This document shows, piece after piece, positions 23,799 through 34,017 of a stretch of DNA of 64,000 nucleotides. Origin of the DNA: Bradyrhizobium aeschynomenes. Its GTDB lineage: Bacteria; Pseudomonadota; Alphaproteobacteria; Rhizobiales; Xanthobacteraceae. Under the pieces are notes generated by a model. It did not search any database, had not been told where the DNA came from, and worked only from the letters and a program-made list of their open reading frames with translations. Every line of letters starts with the position of its first letter. Within the stretch, counting starts at the first letter, position 1. A program made the translations under genes and the position numbers. Location of the stretch: assembly GCF_013178945.1 (NCBI RefSeq), contig NZ_JABFDM010000003.1, forward strand, positions 248,001 through 312,000, written 5' to 3'.

Positions 23799-24989
23799 TT
23801 ACTTCCAGACCGAGTTGTCGGCGTCCCAGCGCTTGGCCTTGAAGACCTTCGCCAGCTCGTCGATGGCGCCGCCATCGTCGCGGGTGTCGCCTTCCTCATC
23901 GCCGGAGGATTCGTCGGACAGAATCAGCTTGGCGCTCGAGGCCTCGTCGACGGTGGTCGTGGTCGGGCTGCTGATCCAGAGCATCAGCGCGTCCGCGCCG
24001 CCCGGCTTGTCGGCCGAGACGAGGCTGGTGACCTCGATGACATCCGTGAGCTCGAGGCTGGGCATCAGCTGGCTCGGCCGCTTCAGGGTCAGCTTCAGCT
24101 TGCCGGTGACCGGGTTCCAGACGGCACTCGTGGGCTTGGCGTTGTAGGTCGTGGCCAGCACGTCGGAGATGGCGCCGGCCAGCTTGTCCCGGTTGATCTT
24201 GTCGCCGTCGCGCCAGTCGGCCGCTGCAAAGCGAATGGTGCGGTCCATTTCGACGGTGCCTGCGGTCCAGCCCACCGTCACGACGCCGTTCGTGGCCCGC
24301 GCCTTGGCGATCAACGCGCCGGCGCGGTCCGGGTCGACGGTCATGCTGATGGTCTGCTCGCCCGCGCGCAAGGCATCGCAGCTCACGATGAGGCTCGGCA
24401 GCGAAACCTCGACGTTCTCGCCCTTCAGGCTCTTCAGGAAGTCGGTCACCGCGTCGAGCTTGAGGCGAACGGACACCGCCTCGGGCGAGACGTCGGTGAA
24501 GTCCTTCGGCTGAGCGTTGATGCCGTCGTCGGTCGACTGGCTCTCCTGGAACTCCTTCTCGCTGACGTCGGAGTTGTCGGTCGACGCCACCTCGGTGACG
24601 GTCTTGCCGATCGTGATCTGGCCGCGGAACTCGAACGTGTCGCCGGTCGGCTTGCGGTTCAGCTTCACCGTGACCGGCTCCTTGGCACCGTTGCTCTGGG
24701 TCGCGCCGGTGAGGGTCTGGCCATTGACGGTGAGGCTCACGACGAAGCGGTCCTTGCGGTCCGAATTCTTGGCCACGGGATAGCAGACGTCGAGCGTCGC
24801 GGCAGTGACGGTCTTGCCCTGGCGCGTCTCCTTCAGGATGACGTCGGCATTGCCGTCCATCAGCCCGTCGATCGCGGTAAAATAGCGAGTCTCGTTGGCG
24901 GGGGCCTTGGTCCCGCTCTTGCTCTGGGCCCAACCGAGTTCCGGCGCGGCCGCTGCAATCACGGCCAGCGCAAGCAAAATCGCGCGCAT
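23799..24989 (-). CDS. exported hypothetical protein, 396 aa
   Basis: The start at ATG 24989 has AAGGA seven nt upstream and yields a signal peptide (MRAILLALAVIAAAAPELGWAQ). The mature protein contains paired similar beta-rich segments, for example VSLTVNGQTLTGATQSNG and GQITIGKTVTEVASTDN, and an acidic Asp/Glu/Ser stretch near the C-terminus (SDESSGDEEGDTRDDGG). No catalytic motif or known domain is recognised. It lies head-to-tail downstream of groEL but past a terminator, so it is a separate unit. Confidence 0.7.
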   Translation of the reverse strand: MRAILLALAVIAAAAPELGWAQSKSGTKAPANETRYFTAIDGLMDGNADVILKETRQGKTVTAATLDVCYPVAKNSDRKDRFVVSLTVNGQTLTGATQSNGAKEPVTVKLNRKPTGDTFEFRGQITIGKTVTEVASTDNSDVSEKEFQESQSTDDGINAQPKDFTDVSPEAVSVRLKLDAVTDFLKSLKGENVEVSLPSLIVSCDALRAGEQTISMTVDPDRAGALIAKARATNGVVTVGWTAGTVEMDRTIRFAAADWRDGDKINRDKLAGAISDVLATTYNAKPTSAVWNPVTGKLKLTLKRPSQLMPSLELTDVIEVTSLVSADKPGGADALMLWISSPTTTTVDEASSAKLILSDESSGDEEGDTRDDGGAIDELAKVFKAKRWDADNSVWK

Positions 24990-25071
24990 CTGAAAATCCT
25001 TGTGGGGCAGAATCGGCCTTAAGCTGTAGCGCCGATTTGCGATTGCTGCACCCCCACCCGGACACTCGGCC

Positions 25072-25101
25072 AAAAAGAAGGCCGCCCGGAGGCGGCCTTC
25101 T
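25072..25101 (-). terminator. intrinsic terminator of groEL
   Basis: Eleven-bp arms AGAAGGCCGCC / GGCGGCCTTCT surround a 4-nt loop. Read leftward, the stem is followed by a T5 run. Confidence 0.85.
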
Positions 25102-25127
25102 GAAGCTTGGGATGGGAAATGCCGGGC

Positions 25128-26852
<1,725 letters not shown>

Positions 26853-26857
26853 TCACC

Positions 26858-26880
26858 AGGGGCGGCCGGAGGCCGCCCCT
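26858..26880. other. hairpin between groES and groEL
   Basis: Perfect 10-bp arms AGGGGCGGCC / GGCCGCCCCT with a 3-nt loop fall just past the groES stop, without a T-run. It may be an mRNA processing or stability element that sets the groES to groEL ratio. Confidence 0.45.
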
Positions 26881-26892
26881 CAGCGGGTCGGA

Positions 26893-27189
26893 TCAGGCGA
26901 CGACGCCCATGATGTCGGACTCCTTCATGATGAGGAGTTCCTCGCCGTCCAGCTTGACCTCGGTGCCGGACCACTTGCCGAACAGCACGCGGTCGCCGAC
27001 CTTGACGTCGATCGGGATCAGCTTGCCGCTCTCGTCGCGGCCGCCCGGGCCGACGGCGACGACTTCGCCCTGCGAGGGCTTCTCCTTGGCGGAATCGGGA
27101 ATGATGATGCCGCCCTTGGTCTTCTCTTCGGCGTCGATGCGCTTAACCACGACGCGATCATGCAGGGGACGAAACTTCGATTTGGCCAT
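26893..27189 (-). CDS. groES: co-chaperonin GroES
   Basis: The 98-residue lid protein of GroEL has the classic N-terminus [22 protein letters not shown], then the mobile-loop neighbourhood [32 protein letters not shown], and ESDIMGVV at the end. The ATG at 27189 follows an AGGGATC ribosome site; longer readings into the leader are not supported. It is first in the groESL operon and under the CIRCE element. Confidence 0.96.
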   Translation of the reverse strand: MAKSKFRPLHDRVVVKRIDAEEKTKGGIIIPDSAKEKPSQGEVVAVGPGGRDESGKLIPIDVKVGDRVLFGKWSGTEVKLDGEELLIMKESDIMGVVA

Positions 27190-27288
27190 GACGGATCCCT
27201 TTGCGGGTGCTTTGGTAGGTTGCTGTCGGAGGAAATCTGAATGCGGCCACAATTGGCGCCCAACTGGGCCACCAACCGGCGCGCAGCT

Positions 27289-27315
27289 TTAGCAATCGTG
27301 CCCTCCGAGTGCTAA
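27289..27315 (-). promoter_or_regulatory. CIRCE operator (HrcA binding site)
   Basis: TTAGCAATC, nine bases, then GAGTGCTAA match the CIRCE consensus TTAGCACTC-N9-GAGTGCTAA with one base changed in one arm. It lies just downstream of the groESL promoter, where HrcA represses at normal temperature. Confidence 0.92.
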
Positions 27316-27327
27316 AGACCGCTCGGG

Positions 27328-27356
27328 GAAATATGGCTTGCCGCTGTTCCTGTCAA
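27328..27356 (-). promoter_or_regulatory. groESL promoter
   Basis: Read leftward: TTGACA at 27356-27351, a 17-bp spacer, then TATTTC at 27333-27328. CTTGAC and CCATATTT also resemble a sigma32-type pair, so dual recognition is possible. Confidence 0.65.
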
Positions 27357-27519
27357 GCAAAGGCCGGCGGTTAAGCCCTTCTTGAGGCTGTTAGGGGATG
27401 TTGAACCGGGCCAGACATGTTAGTGGAGCGGCGTCGTCATCCGACGTCGTTGCTCTGACGCGCGTTTTGCGCTTGGTTGCCGGACGGGGCAGCCATGATC
27501 TTGTTCCTAAGGGGATGCC

Positions 27520-28029
27520 ATGACGAGTTCACGGTGCGCGCGGCCGATTGCCACTCTCGGTATCGCGTCGGCGCTCACGATCTTCCTGGCGGGGTGCGGA
27601 GGTGGCTTCAATCTGTCGCCGAGCCGCCCGATGGAGACCGAGGCACCGGTCGAGCCGGAGGTGCCGGCAACGATTCGGGCCGAGGATCTCGTGGGCAAAT
27701 GGGGTCTCGCGGCCTACAACAATCCCAATGACCGCGCACGCACCGAGAAGATGGCGCTGGCGCAATGCAAGCAGCCCTATACGATCGGGGCCGGAACGTC
27801 CGGCGGTGTCGTGATGCATCTGGCCGACCAGGCCACTCCGCAGGAACTCCGGCTGAAGGGCTCGGCCAGCGGCAAGAACTACATCGGCCCGGCCGGACCG
27901 CCCGGCGGCGAGCAGGACCGCGAGGTGGTCTCCTTCGACGGCCGGGTGCTGATCACCCGCTTCATCGACAAGGACGCGGCCACCCGTTACCAGACGATGG
28001 TCTATGTCCGCTGCGGACCGCGGGCCTGA
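27520..28029 (+). CDS. lipoprotein with AprI/Inh-like domain
   Basis: The 169-residue precursor has a lipobox (IFLAGC, cleavage before Cys26) and so is lipid-anchored. After a Pro/Glu-rich linker comes a beta-barrel-like domain beginning DLVGKWGLAAYNN and ending ATRYQTMVYVRC. The VGKW start and strand pattern resemble the AprI/Inh protease-inhibitor fold, but the call is by eye. Cys pair CKQPY and VRCGP. It is monocistronic with a terminator downstream. Confidence 0.7.
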   Translation: MTSSRCARPIATLGIASALTIFLAGCGGGFNLSPSRPMETEAPVEPEVPATIRAEDLVGKWGLAAYNNPNDRARTEKMALAQCKQPYTIGAGTSGGVVMHLADQATPQELRLKGSASGKNYIGPAGPPGGEQDREVVSFDGRVLITRFIDKDAATRYQTMVYVRCGPRA

Positions 28030-28067
28030 GATCCAGGCAGGGCTCCCGCAACGGTCGACAAACGGAA

Positions 28068-28096
28068 AACGCCGGCGGAACCGCCGGCGTTTTTGT
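28068..28096 (+). terminator. intrinsic terminator after the lipoprotein gene
   Basis: Perfect 11-bp arms AACGCCGGCGG / CCGCCGGCGTT with a 2-nt AA loop, followed by TTTTGT. Confidence 0.88.
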
Positions 28097-28142
28097 CGGG
28101 TGCCATCTCCCGCCGGATCGCTGCCCGGCGGAGGGAATGAGC

Positions 28143-28922
28143 TCAGTTGAACATCGCGTCGATGTCGTCCTGGGAGGCGTGGCCGACATCGCCCTCCGCC
28201 TTCGGACCGTTCAGCAGCCTGGCGTCGCCCTCGCGGGTGTCGACGATCGGCGGCACATGCGCCTTGATGGCGTCGACGCCGCCCCAGATGTCCATCATCA
28301 CCACGATGTGGTGCTCGATGAACTTCATCGTGGTCATGACCTTGTTGATGCGCTGGCCTGTCAGGTCCTGGAAGTTGCAGGCCTCGAAGATCGAGACCAC
28401 GCGCTCCTGGATGTCCTCGCTCAGGATCTTCTGCTGATCGGCCGAGTCGACCTTGGCGAGCGCGCTCGCGGCCTGGTCGATCGCTTCGGCGGCTTCGAGG
28501 ATCTGCTGGGTGGCCTGCTCCGTGCCGCCGACGACCGCGCCGAGCTCACCGTTGACCTTGGCCATCTCCTCGCCGTTGAAGCTCTTGGCGTGGAGCGTGG
28601 CGATCTCGCCCTTGGTGCGGTTGATCGCGTCATGGATCAGGTCGAGCTCGACCTTGAGCTTCTCGCACTGCTCGATCTGCGCGCGATAGGTCTCGAGCAA
28701 AGCGCGCGCCTCGGCGACCTCGCGTGCGGCAGACTCTTCGATGGCGGCGTTCGCCGTGCCGTTCCCACCGCCGCGCATGGCGTTGGCCATCTGCGCGCGG
28801 ATCGCGCGGAGCTCGTCCATGATTTCCTTGTGGTTGGGGCCGATCTCACCACCCACGAAGTCGGGCTCCGGCATATGGCCGACGATTGCTTCTTCGATAC
28901 GGAAACGCTTACGAACAGCCAT
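28143..28922 (-). CDS. cheZ: chemotaxis protein phosphatase CheZ
   Basis: The 259-residue, mostly helical protein carries the CheZ signature CNFQDLTGQRINKVMT with the catalytic Gln-Asp-Leu-Thr-Gly-Gln segment in the long helical hairpin. A C-terminal peptide, SQDDIDAMFN, matches the CheY-binding tail. CheZ accelerates dephosphorylation of phospho-CheY in the flagellar chemotaxis pathway. No che operon is adjacent, so it is an orphan here. Its promoter region is shared with the divergent L,D-transpeptidase gene. Confidence 0.9.
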   Translation of the reverse strand: MAVRKRFRIEEAIVGHMPEPDFVGGEIGPNHKEIMDELRAIRAQMANAMRGGGNGTANAAIEESAAREVAEARALLETYRAQIEQCEKLKVELDLIHDAINRTKGEIATLHAKSFNGEEMAKVNGELGAVVGGTEQATQQILEAAEAIDQAASALAKVDSADQQKILSEDIQERVVSIFEACNFQDLTGQRINKVMTTMKFIEHHIVVMMDIWGGVDAIKAHVPPIVDTREGDARLLNGPKAEGDVGHASQDDIDAMFN

Positions 28923-29229
28923 GACAATATCCCTGACCTCTTGCTCGGATCAGTTCTACGCGGAGGCTATTTAACATCGCGTTCACGCCAGGAACCGCGA
29001 CCGCGCGAGGCTCCCGCGCACCGTGCATCAGCCATTAACCATGCACGTCCGGCCTTCACGCAAAATAAACGCTAGCGATCGAAACCGCCGCCGCCTGCAG
29101 CGATGGTGAATCCCGGCGGGCTCTGCGTTTACCAAAGCGATCGGGTTTTGCTCTTTATTGACGATACGCGACGGCATTGCCGCCTCGCGCGACGAACAGT
29201 CTTCAGACGAAACAGTACAGAGGACGTCG
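28923..29229. other. divergent intergenic region, cheZ / L,D-transpeptidase
   Basis: About 307 bp serve as promoter region for both genes. It is AT-rich near 29140-29170. No dyad or RNA gene stands out. Confidence 0.4.
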
Positions 29230-30021
29230 ATGTTCAGATCATTCCCCACAGCGCTGCTGGCCGGCGCATGCGTCCTTTATGCAGGTCTGGATCGGGCCGC
29301 GGCCCAGGGATTTCAGCAGCCGACCGTCATCTATAGCGGGCCGCCGCAACAGAGCGCGCCGGTGCGCACGGCCTATGTCGAACGCTCGCGGATGGGCGGC
29401 GGCTTCATCGAATTCCTGTTCGGTGACCCGCAAGGCGGCCGCGGAGCTCCGTCGCAGGGGCAGCCGATGTACCAGCAGCAGCCGTCCTACTACGGGGCGC
29501 AGCCCTCGATGCCCGGTGTCGCGCCTCAGCAGGGATTGCCGGACGAGGAGGCATATGAGCAGACACAGCGTCCGCTCGATCCGAAATACGAGAAACAGAT
29601 CGTTGACTATGACGGCAAAGAACGGCCGGGCACGATCGTGATCGATACGCCCAACAAGTTCCTCTATCTGGTGCAGGGCCAGGGCACCGCGATGCGCTAT
29701 GGCATCGGCGTCGGTCGTCCCGGCTTCACCTGGTCGGGCGTGAAGACCATCTCCGCCAAGCGCGAATGGCCGGACTGGACGCCGCCGCCGGAAATGCTGG
29801 CGCGCCGGCCGGATTTGCCTCGCCACATGGAGGGAGGCCCGCAGAACCCGCTCGGCGCCCGCGCGATGTATCTGGGCTCGTCGCTGTATCGGATCCACGG
29901 CTCCAACGAGCCCTGGACGATCGGGACCAACGTCTCCTCGGGCTGCATCCGGATGCGCAACGAGGACGTGATCGACCTCTATGGGCGGGTGAACGTCGGG
30001 ACCAGGGTCATCGTGCTCTGA
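29230..30021 (+). CDS. exported L,D-transpeptidase (YkuD domain)
   Basis: With the ATG at 29230 the precursor is 263 residues with a signal peptide (SFPTALLAGACVLYAGLDRAAA). A Gln/Pro-rich linker follows, and then a YkuD domain (residues about 130-263): RPGTIVIDTPNKFLYLV, AMRYGIGVGRPGFTW, and the catalytic HGSNEPWTIG and SSGCIRMRNEDVIDLYG with the active Cys. These enzymes cross-link peptidoglycan 3-3 or attach outer-membrane proteins to it, and act in the periplasm. Confidence 0.92.
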   Translation: MFRSFPTALLAGACVLYAGLDRAAAQGFQQPTVIYSGPPQQSAPVRTAYVERSRMGGGFIEFLFGDPQGGRGAPSQGQPMYQQQPSYYGAQPSMPGVAPQQGLPDEEAYEQTQRPLDPKYEKQIVDYDGKERPGTIVIDTPNKFLYLVQGQGTAMRYGIGVGRPGFTWSGVKTISAKREWPDWTPPPEMLARRPDLPRHMEGGPQNPLGARAMYLGSSLYRIHGSNEPWTIGTNVSSGCIRMRNEDVIDLYGRVNVGTRVIVL

Positions 30022-30056
30022 CGCGCACGGCGTCCGGACAATGATCATGATGCAAC

Positions 30057-30083
30057 AAGGCCGCCCCACGGGGCGGCCTTCTC
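30057..30083. terminator. hairpin between convergent genes
   Basis: Perfect 11-bp arms AAGGCCGCCCC / GGGGCGGCCTT with a 2-nt loop lie between the transpeptidase and DUF2076 genes. The T-run is weak on both sides. Confidence 0.6.
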
Positions 30084-30114
30084 GATCCGTTTAGGTGTGT
30101 GCGAGGGCGAGGCG

Positions 30115-30897
30115 TCAGGCGTAGTCGCTGCCGCCGTCGTCGTCGTTGCCGTAACCGTCATCGGCATCGAAATCGGCCGCGTCGGCGTCATTGCCGCTGT
30201 CATCGTAGCTCGCCTGATCGAACAGGCCGGCGCGACCGCCGCCATCGCCGGAGCGGCCGATGTCGTCGAGGCCGGCATCCCGCGCCAGCGACCCGCTGGA
30301 CTGGTCGCTCCACGGGCTGCCGCCGCCGCCGGCGAGCGAGGTGTCGCCGAAGGCCTGGTGCTGGCCGCCGCCCATCATCGAGCGGATGCCGCCGAGCAGC
30401 AGCGACCCGCCGACCATGCCGGCCGCGGCCGCCGCCGCAGTCCCGAGAAACGAGCCGCCGCCGCCGAACATGCCGCCGCGGGGCTGGCCTGCGCCGCCCT
30501 GGTCGTAAGGACCGGGCTGCGGGGGATATCCCGGCTGTCCCTGCGGAAGCGCCTGGCCGCTGTTCCAGACCGGCCGGCCGGAGGAGGGCGGCGGCACGTT
30601 GGGAACCGATCCGCGACCACCGCCGGAGCCGAAGATGCTGTCACGCATTGTATCGAGGAAGCTGCCCGACTGGCCCTGCGGCTCCTGGGCGTGCTGGAGT
30701 TCCTCGATGCGGGCGTTGGCGCGCTTCAGCGCTTCGTCCTGCACCAGCACGGTCTGCACCAGCGCATAGACGGCGTTGGGGGCCTGCTGCAGCCCCTGGG
30801 AGATGGCGGCGGCAGCCTGGGCATCACGCGGCGCACTCTCCAACTTGGCGAGCCGGTCGAACAGATCGTCGATGAGTTGGCGTTCTTGCGGTGTCAT
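30115..30897 (-). CDS. DUF2076 protein
   Basis: The 260-residue protein opens with the DUF2076 helical region (MTPQERQLIDDLFDRLAKLE, then ALVQTVLVQDEALKRANARI). A Gly/Pro/Gln-rich low-complexity middle follows, then a short hydrophobic Ala/Gly segment (about residues 150-172), and a highly acidic Asp-rich tail. The family is annotated as a periplasmic ligand-binding sensor in some databases but its function is not established. Length and layout are normal for alphaproteobacterial members. Confidence 0.82.
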   Translation of the reverse strand: MTPQERQLIDDLFDRLAKLESAPRDAQAAAAISQGLQQAPNAVYALVQTVLVQDEALKRANARIEELQHAQEPQGQSGSFLDTMRDSIFGSGGGRGSVPNVPPPSSGRPVWNSGQALPQGQPGYPPQPGPYDQGGAGQPRGGMFGGGGSFLGTAAAAAAGMVGGSLLLGGIRSMMGGGQHQAFGDTSLAGGGGSPWSDQSSGSLARDAGLDDIGRSGDGGGRAGLFDQASYDDSGNDADAADFDADDGYGNDDDGGSDYA

Positions 30898-31085
30898 GTG
30901 GTTCTCCTGCCGCCTGCCTTGTTCCAGCGAAGCGCGGCCAAGATCTAGGGGGAGTTTGCGGTCCGGCCAGTCGGGCCGCGGATTAAATTTCGGTATGCGA
31001 CAAAGCGCCGTTGGACTTGCGAGGCGCTTTCGCAGTGAAAACGTCGCCAGATGGCATTTGTTCGTCGCCGGCGCGCCGGATCCGT
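30898..31085. other. short intergenic stretch
   Basis: About 190 bp between two leftward genes contain the DUF2076 upstream region. No terminator or motif is clear. Confidence 0.35.
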
Positions 31086-31928
31086 TCAGGCGAGCGTCAC
31101 GCCGCGGCGCGCGAGCAAAGCGGGGAAATGTTCGCCGGCGAGATAGGCGTGCTCCTGCTCGCGCTGTTTGGTGAGCGGATCGAGCGCGATCAGCACGTCA
31201 TCGACGAAGCCGGGATGGCACATCACCAGGCCATGCTCGGGCAGCGCGTCGAGGAAGCCATCCATCAACGCCCCGAAATCGGAGGCCTTGGTGAAGTCGT
31301 AGGCGCCGGCAAAAGCGGGGTTGAAGGCGATGTCGGCCCGCTTTGCATGCTTGCGGAATTGCGCGCTCAGCGCGTCGAGCAGCAGCGCCTTCGGCGCCGC
31401 CAGCCGCCGGGTCAGCGGCGCATGGCGGCCGCCCTGGCGCACCCAGGCCGACGGCGCGGCGTCCTTGACGGCCGCGAGAAAGCCCTCGCGCACCTGCGGA
31501 TAGAGCTGGGCATGCTGGTGGCCGTCGACGAAATCCGGCGCGCGGCCGAACAACTCGCCGAACGCCGTCAGCTGCACCATGACCTCGGCGCGGATCAGCT
31601 CGGGATCGAGCCGGCGGGTCAATCCAGCGCGGAGCAGCTTTGGAAACGGCAGGAACATGCCGCCTTCCGACGGCCGGAAATGCATCGTCAGCGGCCGGAA
31701 CGGCGCGGTGAGCGTGACGTGCAGGCCGATGGCGCAGCGCGGGCTGTCGGCGGCGACGCTGACCAGCTCCTTCACCTCGTCGCGCCCGATCGCCGCACCC
31801 ACCGTCATCACCGAGGTCGCGTTCAGCCGCCCGCGCGCGATCAGGTCGCGGATGGCGCGGTTGACGCCGGGGCTGATGCCGTAATCGTCGGCGCACAGCC
31901 AGATGCGCCGGTGCGGCGCCTCGCTCAT
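31086..31928 (-). CDS. ChbG/HpnK family carbohydrate deacetylase
   Basis: This 280-residue YdjC-fold metal hydrolase has the N-terminal metal-ligand motif LCADDYGISPGVNRAI, the GLHVTLT strand, and the conserved DGHQHAQLYPQVRE segment with the paired His. The family deacetylates acetylated sugars; ChbG acts on chitobiose, and HpnK is linked to hopanoid loci. It overlaps the glycosyltransferase stop by 4 bp, so a shared transcript and a sugar-lipid role are likely. The nearby genes are his genes, so hopanoid linkage is not shown. Confidence 0.85.
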   Translation of the reverse strand: MSEAPHRRIWLCADDYGISPGVNRAIRDLIARGRLNATSVMTVGAAIGRDEVKELVSVAADSPRCAIGLHVTLTAPFRPLTMHFRPSEGGMFLPFPKLLRAGLTRRLDPELIRAEVMVQLTAFGELFGRAPDFVDGHQHAQLYPQVREGFLAAVKDAAPSAWVRQGGRHAPLTRRLAAPKALLLDALSAQFRKHAKRADIAFNPAFAGAYDFTKASDFGALMDGFLDALPEHGLVMCHPGFVDDVLIALDPLTKQREQEHAYLAGEHFPALLARRGVTLA

Positions 31929-32968
31929 TCGGCGGCAGTCCTTTCGCTGCCGTCGCTGCGCGCCTCGAGCGTGGCGCGCTTCTCGCTGTGCTCGGCGACG
32001 AAGTAGATCGGCCGCGCCTTCAGCTCAGACAGGATCTTGCCGATATACTCGCCCATGATGCCGATCATGATCAGCTGCACGCCGCCGATCGTCATCAGGC
32101 CGACCATCAGCGAGGGATAGCCGGGCACCGATTTGCCGCTGACGAAGGTCTCCCACAGGATGGAGAGCCCGAACAGGAAGGCCGCCGACGCCAGCAGGAT
32201 TCCGAGCAGGCTGGCAAATCGCAGCGGTGCCACGGAGAACGAGGTCAGGCCTTCAATCGACAGGCCGAGCAGGCTGGTCAGATTGAAGGTGGTGACGCCA
32301 TGCGCGCGCGCCGCGGGTTCGTAGTCGACGCGGATCTGGCGGAAGCCGATCCAGCTCGCCAGGCCCTTGAAGAAGCGGTTGCGCTCCGGCAGCTGGCGCA
32401 GCGCGGCGACCGCGCGCGGCGACAGCAGGCGGAAGTCGCCGGCATCCTCGGGAATCTTCTGGCGCGCCCCCCAGTTGATGAGGGAATAGAAGCCGTGCAC
32501 CGCCACGCGCCGCAGGAACGGCTCGTTGTCGCGGTGCGCCTTGGCCGTATAGACGACGTCGTAGCCGTCCTTGATCCAGTGCGAGACGAGCTGCTCGACC
32601 AAAGCCGGCGGATGCTGGCCGTCGCCATCCATGAACAGCACGGCGCCGCGCCGGGCATGATCGAGGCCCGCCATCAGCGCAGCCTCCTTGCCGAAATTGC
32701 GCGACAGCGACACCACCTGCACGTCGAGCGCATCGGCCTGCAAGGTGCGGGCGATCGCGAGCGTGTTGTCGCGGCTGCCGTCGTCGACATAGACGAGCTC
32801 GCAGGCGAGACCGAAGCGCTGGCGCAAAATGCGGGCAAGGCCGTTCAGCCGCTCGTGCAGCGCCGTCAGTCCCGCGCCTTCGTTGTAGACGGGGATAACG
32901 ATCGACAGTCCCTGCGACGCAGCGTCGGCCGCAGTCGTGGTCAGATCCGATACGTCAGTACCCAGCAT
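31925..32968 (-). CDS. family 2 glycosyltransferase with C-terminal membrane helices (GtrB/ArnC type)
   Basis: The 347-residue protein starts with a GT-A domain: LSIVIPVYNEGAGL, YVDDGSRDNTL, LSRNFGKEAALMAGLDHA, and the metal motif FMDGDGQHPP. Two membrane helices near the C-terminus (LLGILLASAAFLFGLS and IGGVQLIMIGIMGEYIG) are typical of polyprenyl-phosphate glycosyltransferases. ATG 32968 was chosen; a GTG at 33016, adding 16 residues, is possible but lacks a ribosome site. It is part of the hisG-GT2-ChbG run and translationally coupled to ChbG. Confidence 0.87.
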   Translation of the reverse strand: MLGTDVSDLTTTAADAASQGLSIVIPVYNEGAGLTALHERLNGLARILRQRFGLACELVYVDDGSRDNTLAIARTLQADALDVQVVSLSRNFGKEAALMAGLDHARRGAVLFMDGDGQHPPALVEQLVSHWIKDGYDVVYTAKAHRDNEPFLRRVAVHGFYSLINWGARQKIPEDAGDFRLLSPRAVAALRQLPERNRFFKGLASWIGFRQIRVDYEPAARAHGVTTFNLTSLLGLSIEGLTSFSVAPLRFASLLGILLASAAFLFGLSILWETFVSGKSVPGYPSLMVGLMTIGGVQLIMIGIMGEYIGKILSELKARPIYFVAEHSEKRATLEARSDGSERTAAE

Positions 32969-33039
32969 CGCTTTGGAGTCCTCGTTCTCCGACCAACATA
33001 TGGTAGCCGTGCTCACCTGTCGCTACGATGAACGGCGAT

Positions 33040-34017
33040 TTATGATCGCAGGAAGGCCTCGAGACGGGCAAACAGCGGATTCTCGCGGTCGAGCACGTAG
33101 TCGAGCGACGCCACCGACACGGTCTCGGCGCCGTGCGCGCGCAGGAAACTGCCCAGGGCGTAGATCTGCGCCGGCGGGCAGTGCAGGGTCAGCATGCCCG
33201 ACGAGGTCGGGCCGCCAAACGGCGCTACGACACCGAAGCGATTGTGCGCCTCGGTCAGCATTGCTGCGTCGCACCCTTTGAAGCGGGTGCGGACCTCGCG
33301 GTATTTGCTGGCGCGGGCGCGGGCATGGATGTGGTCGAGAATGATCCGGGCGCTCTCGCGTGGGCCCTCCGACCAGTCGGCGTCGCGGGAGGCGACGAGG
33401 TTGGCCTGGCTGCGCAGGATGACGCCGTCGTCCAGCACCTTCAATCCATTCGCGGCGAGCGTCGAGCCGGTGCTGGTGATGTCCACGATCAGCTCGGCGG
33501 TGCCGACCGCCGGCGCGCCCTCGGTGGCGCCGGCGCTCTCGACGATGCGGTAATCGACGATGCCGTGAGACGCGAAGAAGCTGCGTGTCAGGTTGATGTA
33601 TTTGGTCGCGACCCGCATGCGGCGATTGTGCTGGGCGCGGAAGCCGGTGGTGACGTCGTCGAGATCGGCCATGGTCCGGACGTCGATCCAGGCCTGCGGT
33701 ACCGCGACGACCACGTTGGCGCCGCCGAAGCCAAGCGTATCGATCAGCAGCACGCGCTTGTCGGCATCGGTGATGCTCTCGCGCACGAGGTCCTCGCCGG
33801 TGACGCCGAGATGCACGCTGCCGCGCGCCAGTTGCGAGGCGATCTCACTCGCAGAGAGATAGGCGATCTCGACATTGTCGAGGCCTGAGATGGTGCCGCG
33901 GTAGTCGCGGGCGCCGCCCGGCTTGGACAGGTTCAGCCCGGCGCGGCCGAAGAAGGCTTCCGCATTCTCCTGCAGGCGGCCCTTCGAGGGAACGGCGAGG
34001 ACGAGGGGGCCGCTCAT
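33040..34017 (-). CDS. hisG: ATP phosphoribosyltransferase catalytic subunit HisG
   Basis: The 325-residue enzyme performs the first step of histidine synthesis, condensing ATP and PRPP. Features are the start [35 protein letters not shown], and the PRPP-loop region [15 protein letters not shown]. It is longer than the classical short form (about 210-230 residues) although it coexists with hisZ. Long HisG with HisZ is, as I recall, a Rhizobiales pattern. It overlaps hisZ by 4 bp. Confidence 0.93.
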   Translation of the reverse strand: MSGPLVLAVPSKGRLQENAEAFFGRAGLNLSKPGGARDYRGTISGLDNVEIAYLSASEIASQLARGSVHLGVTGEDLVRESITDADKRVLLIDTLGFGGANVVVAVPQAWIDVRTMADLDDVTTGFRAQHNRRMRVATKYINLTRSFFASHGIVDYRIVESAGATEGAPAVGTAELIVDITSTGSTLAANGLKVLDDGVILRSQANLVASRDADWSEGPRESARIILDHIHARARASKYREVRTRFKGCDAAMLTEAHNRFGVVAPFGGPTSSGMLTLHCPPAQIYALGSFLRAHGAETVSVASLDYVLDRENPLFARLEAFLRS

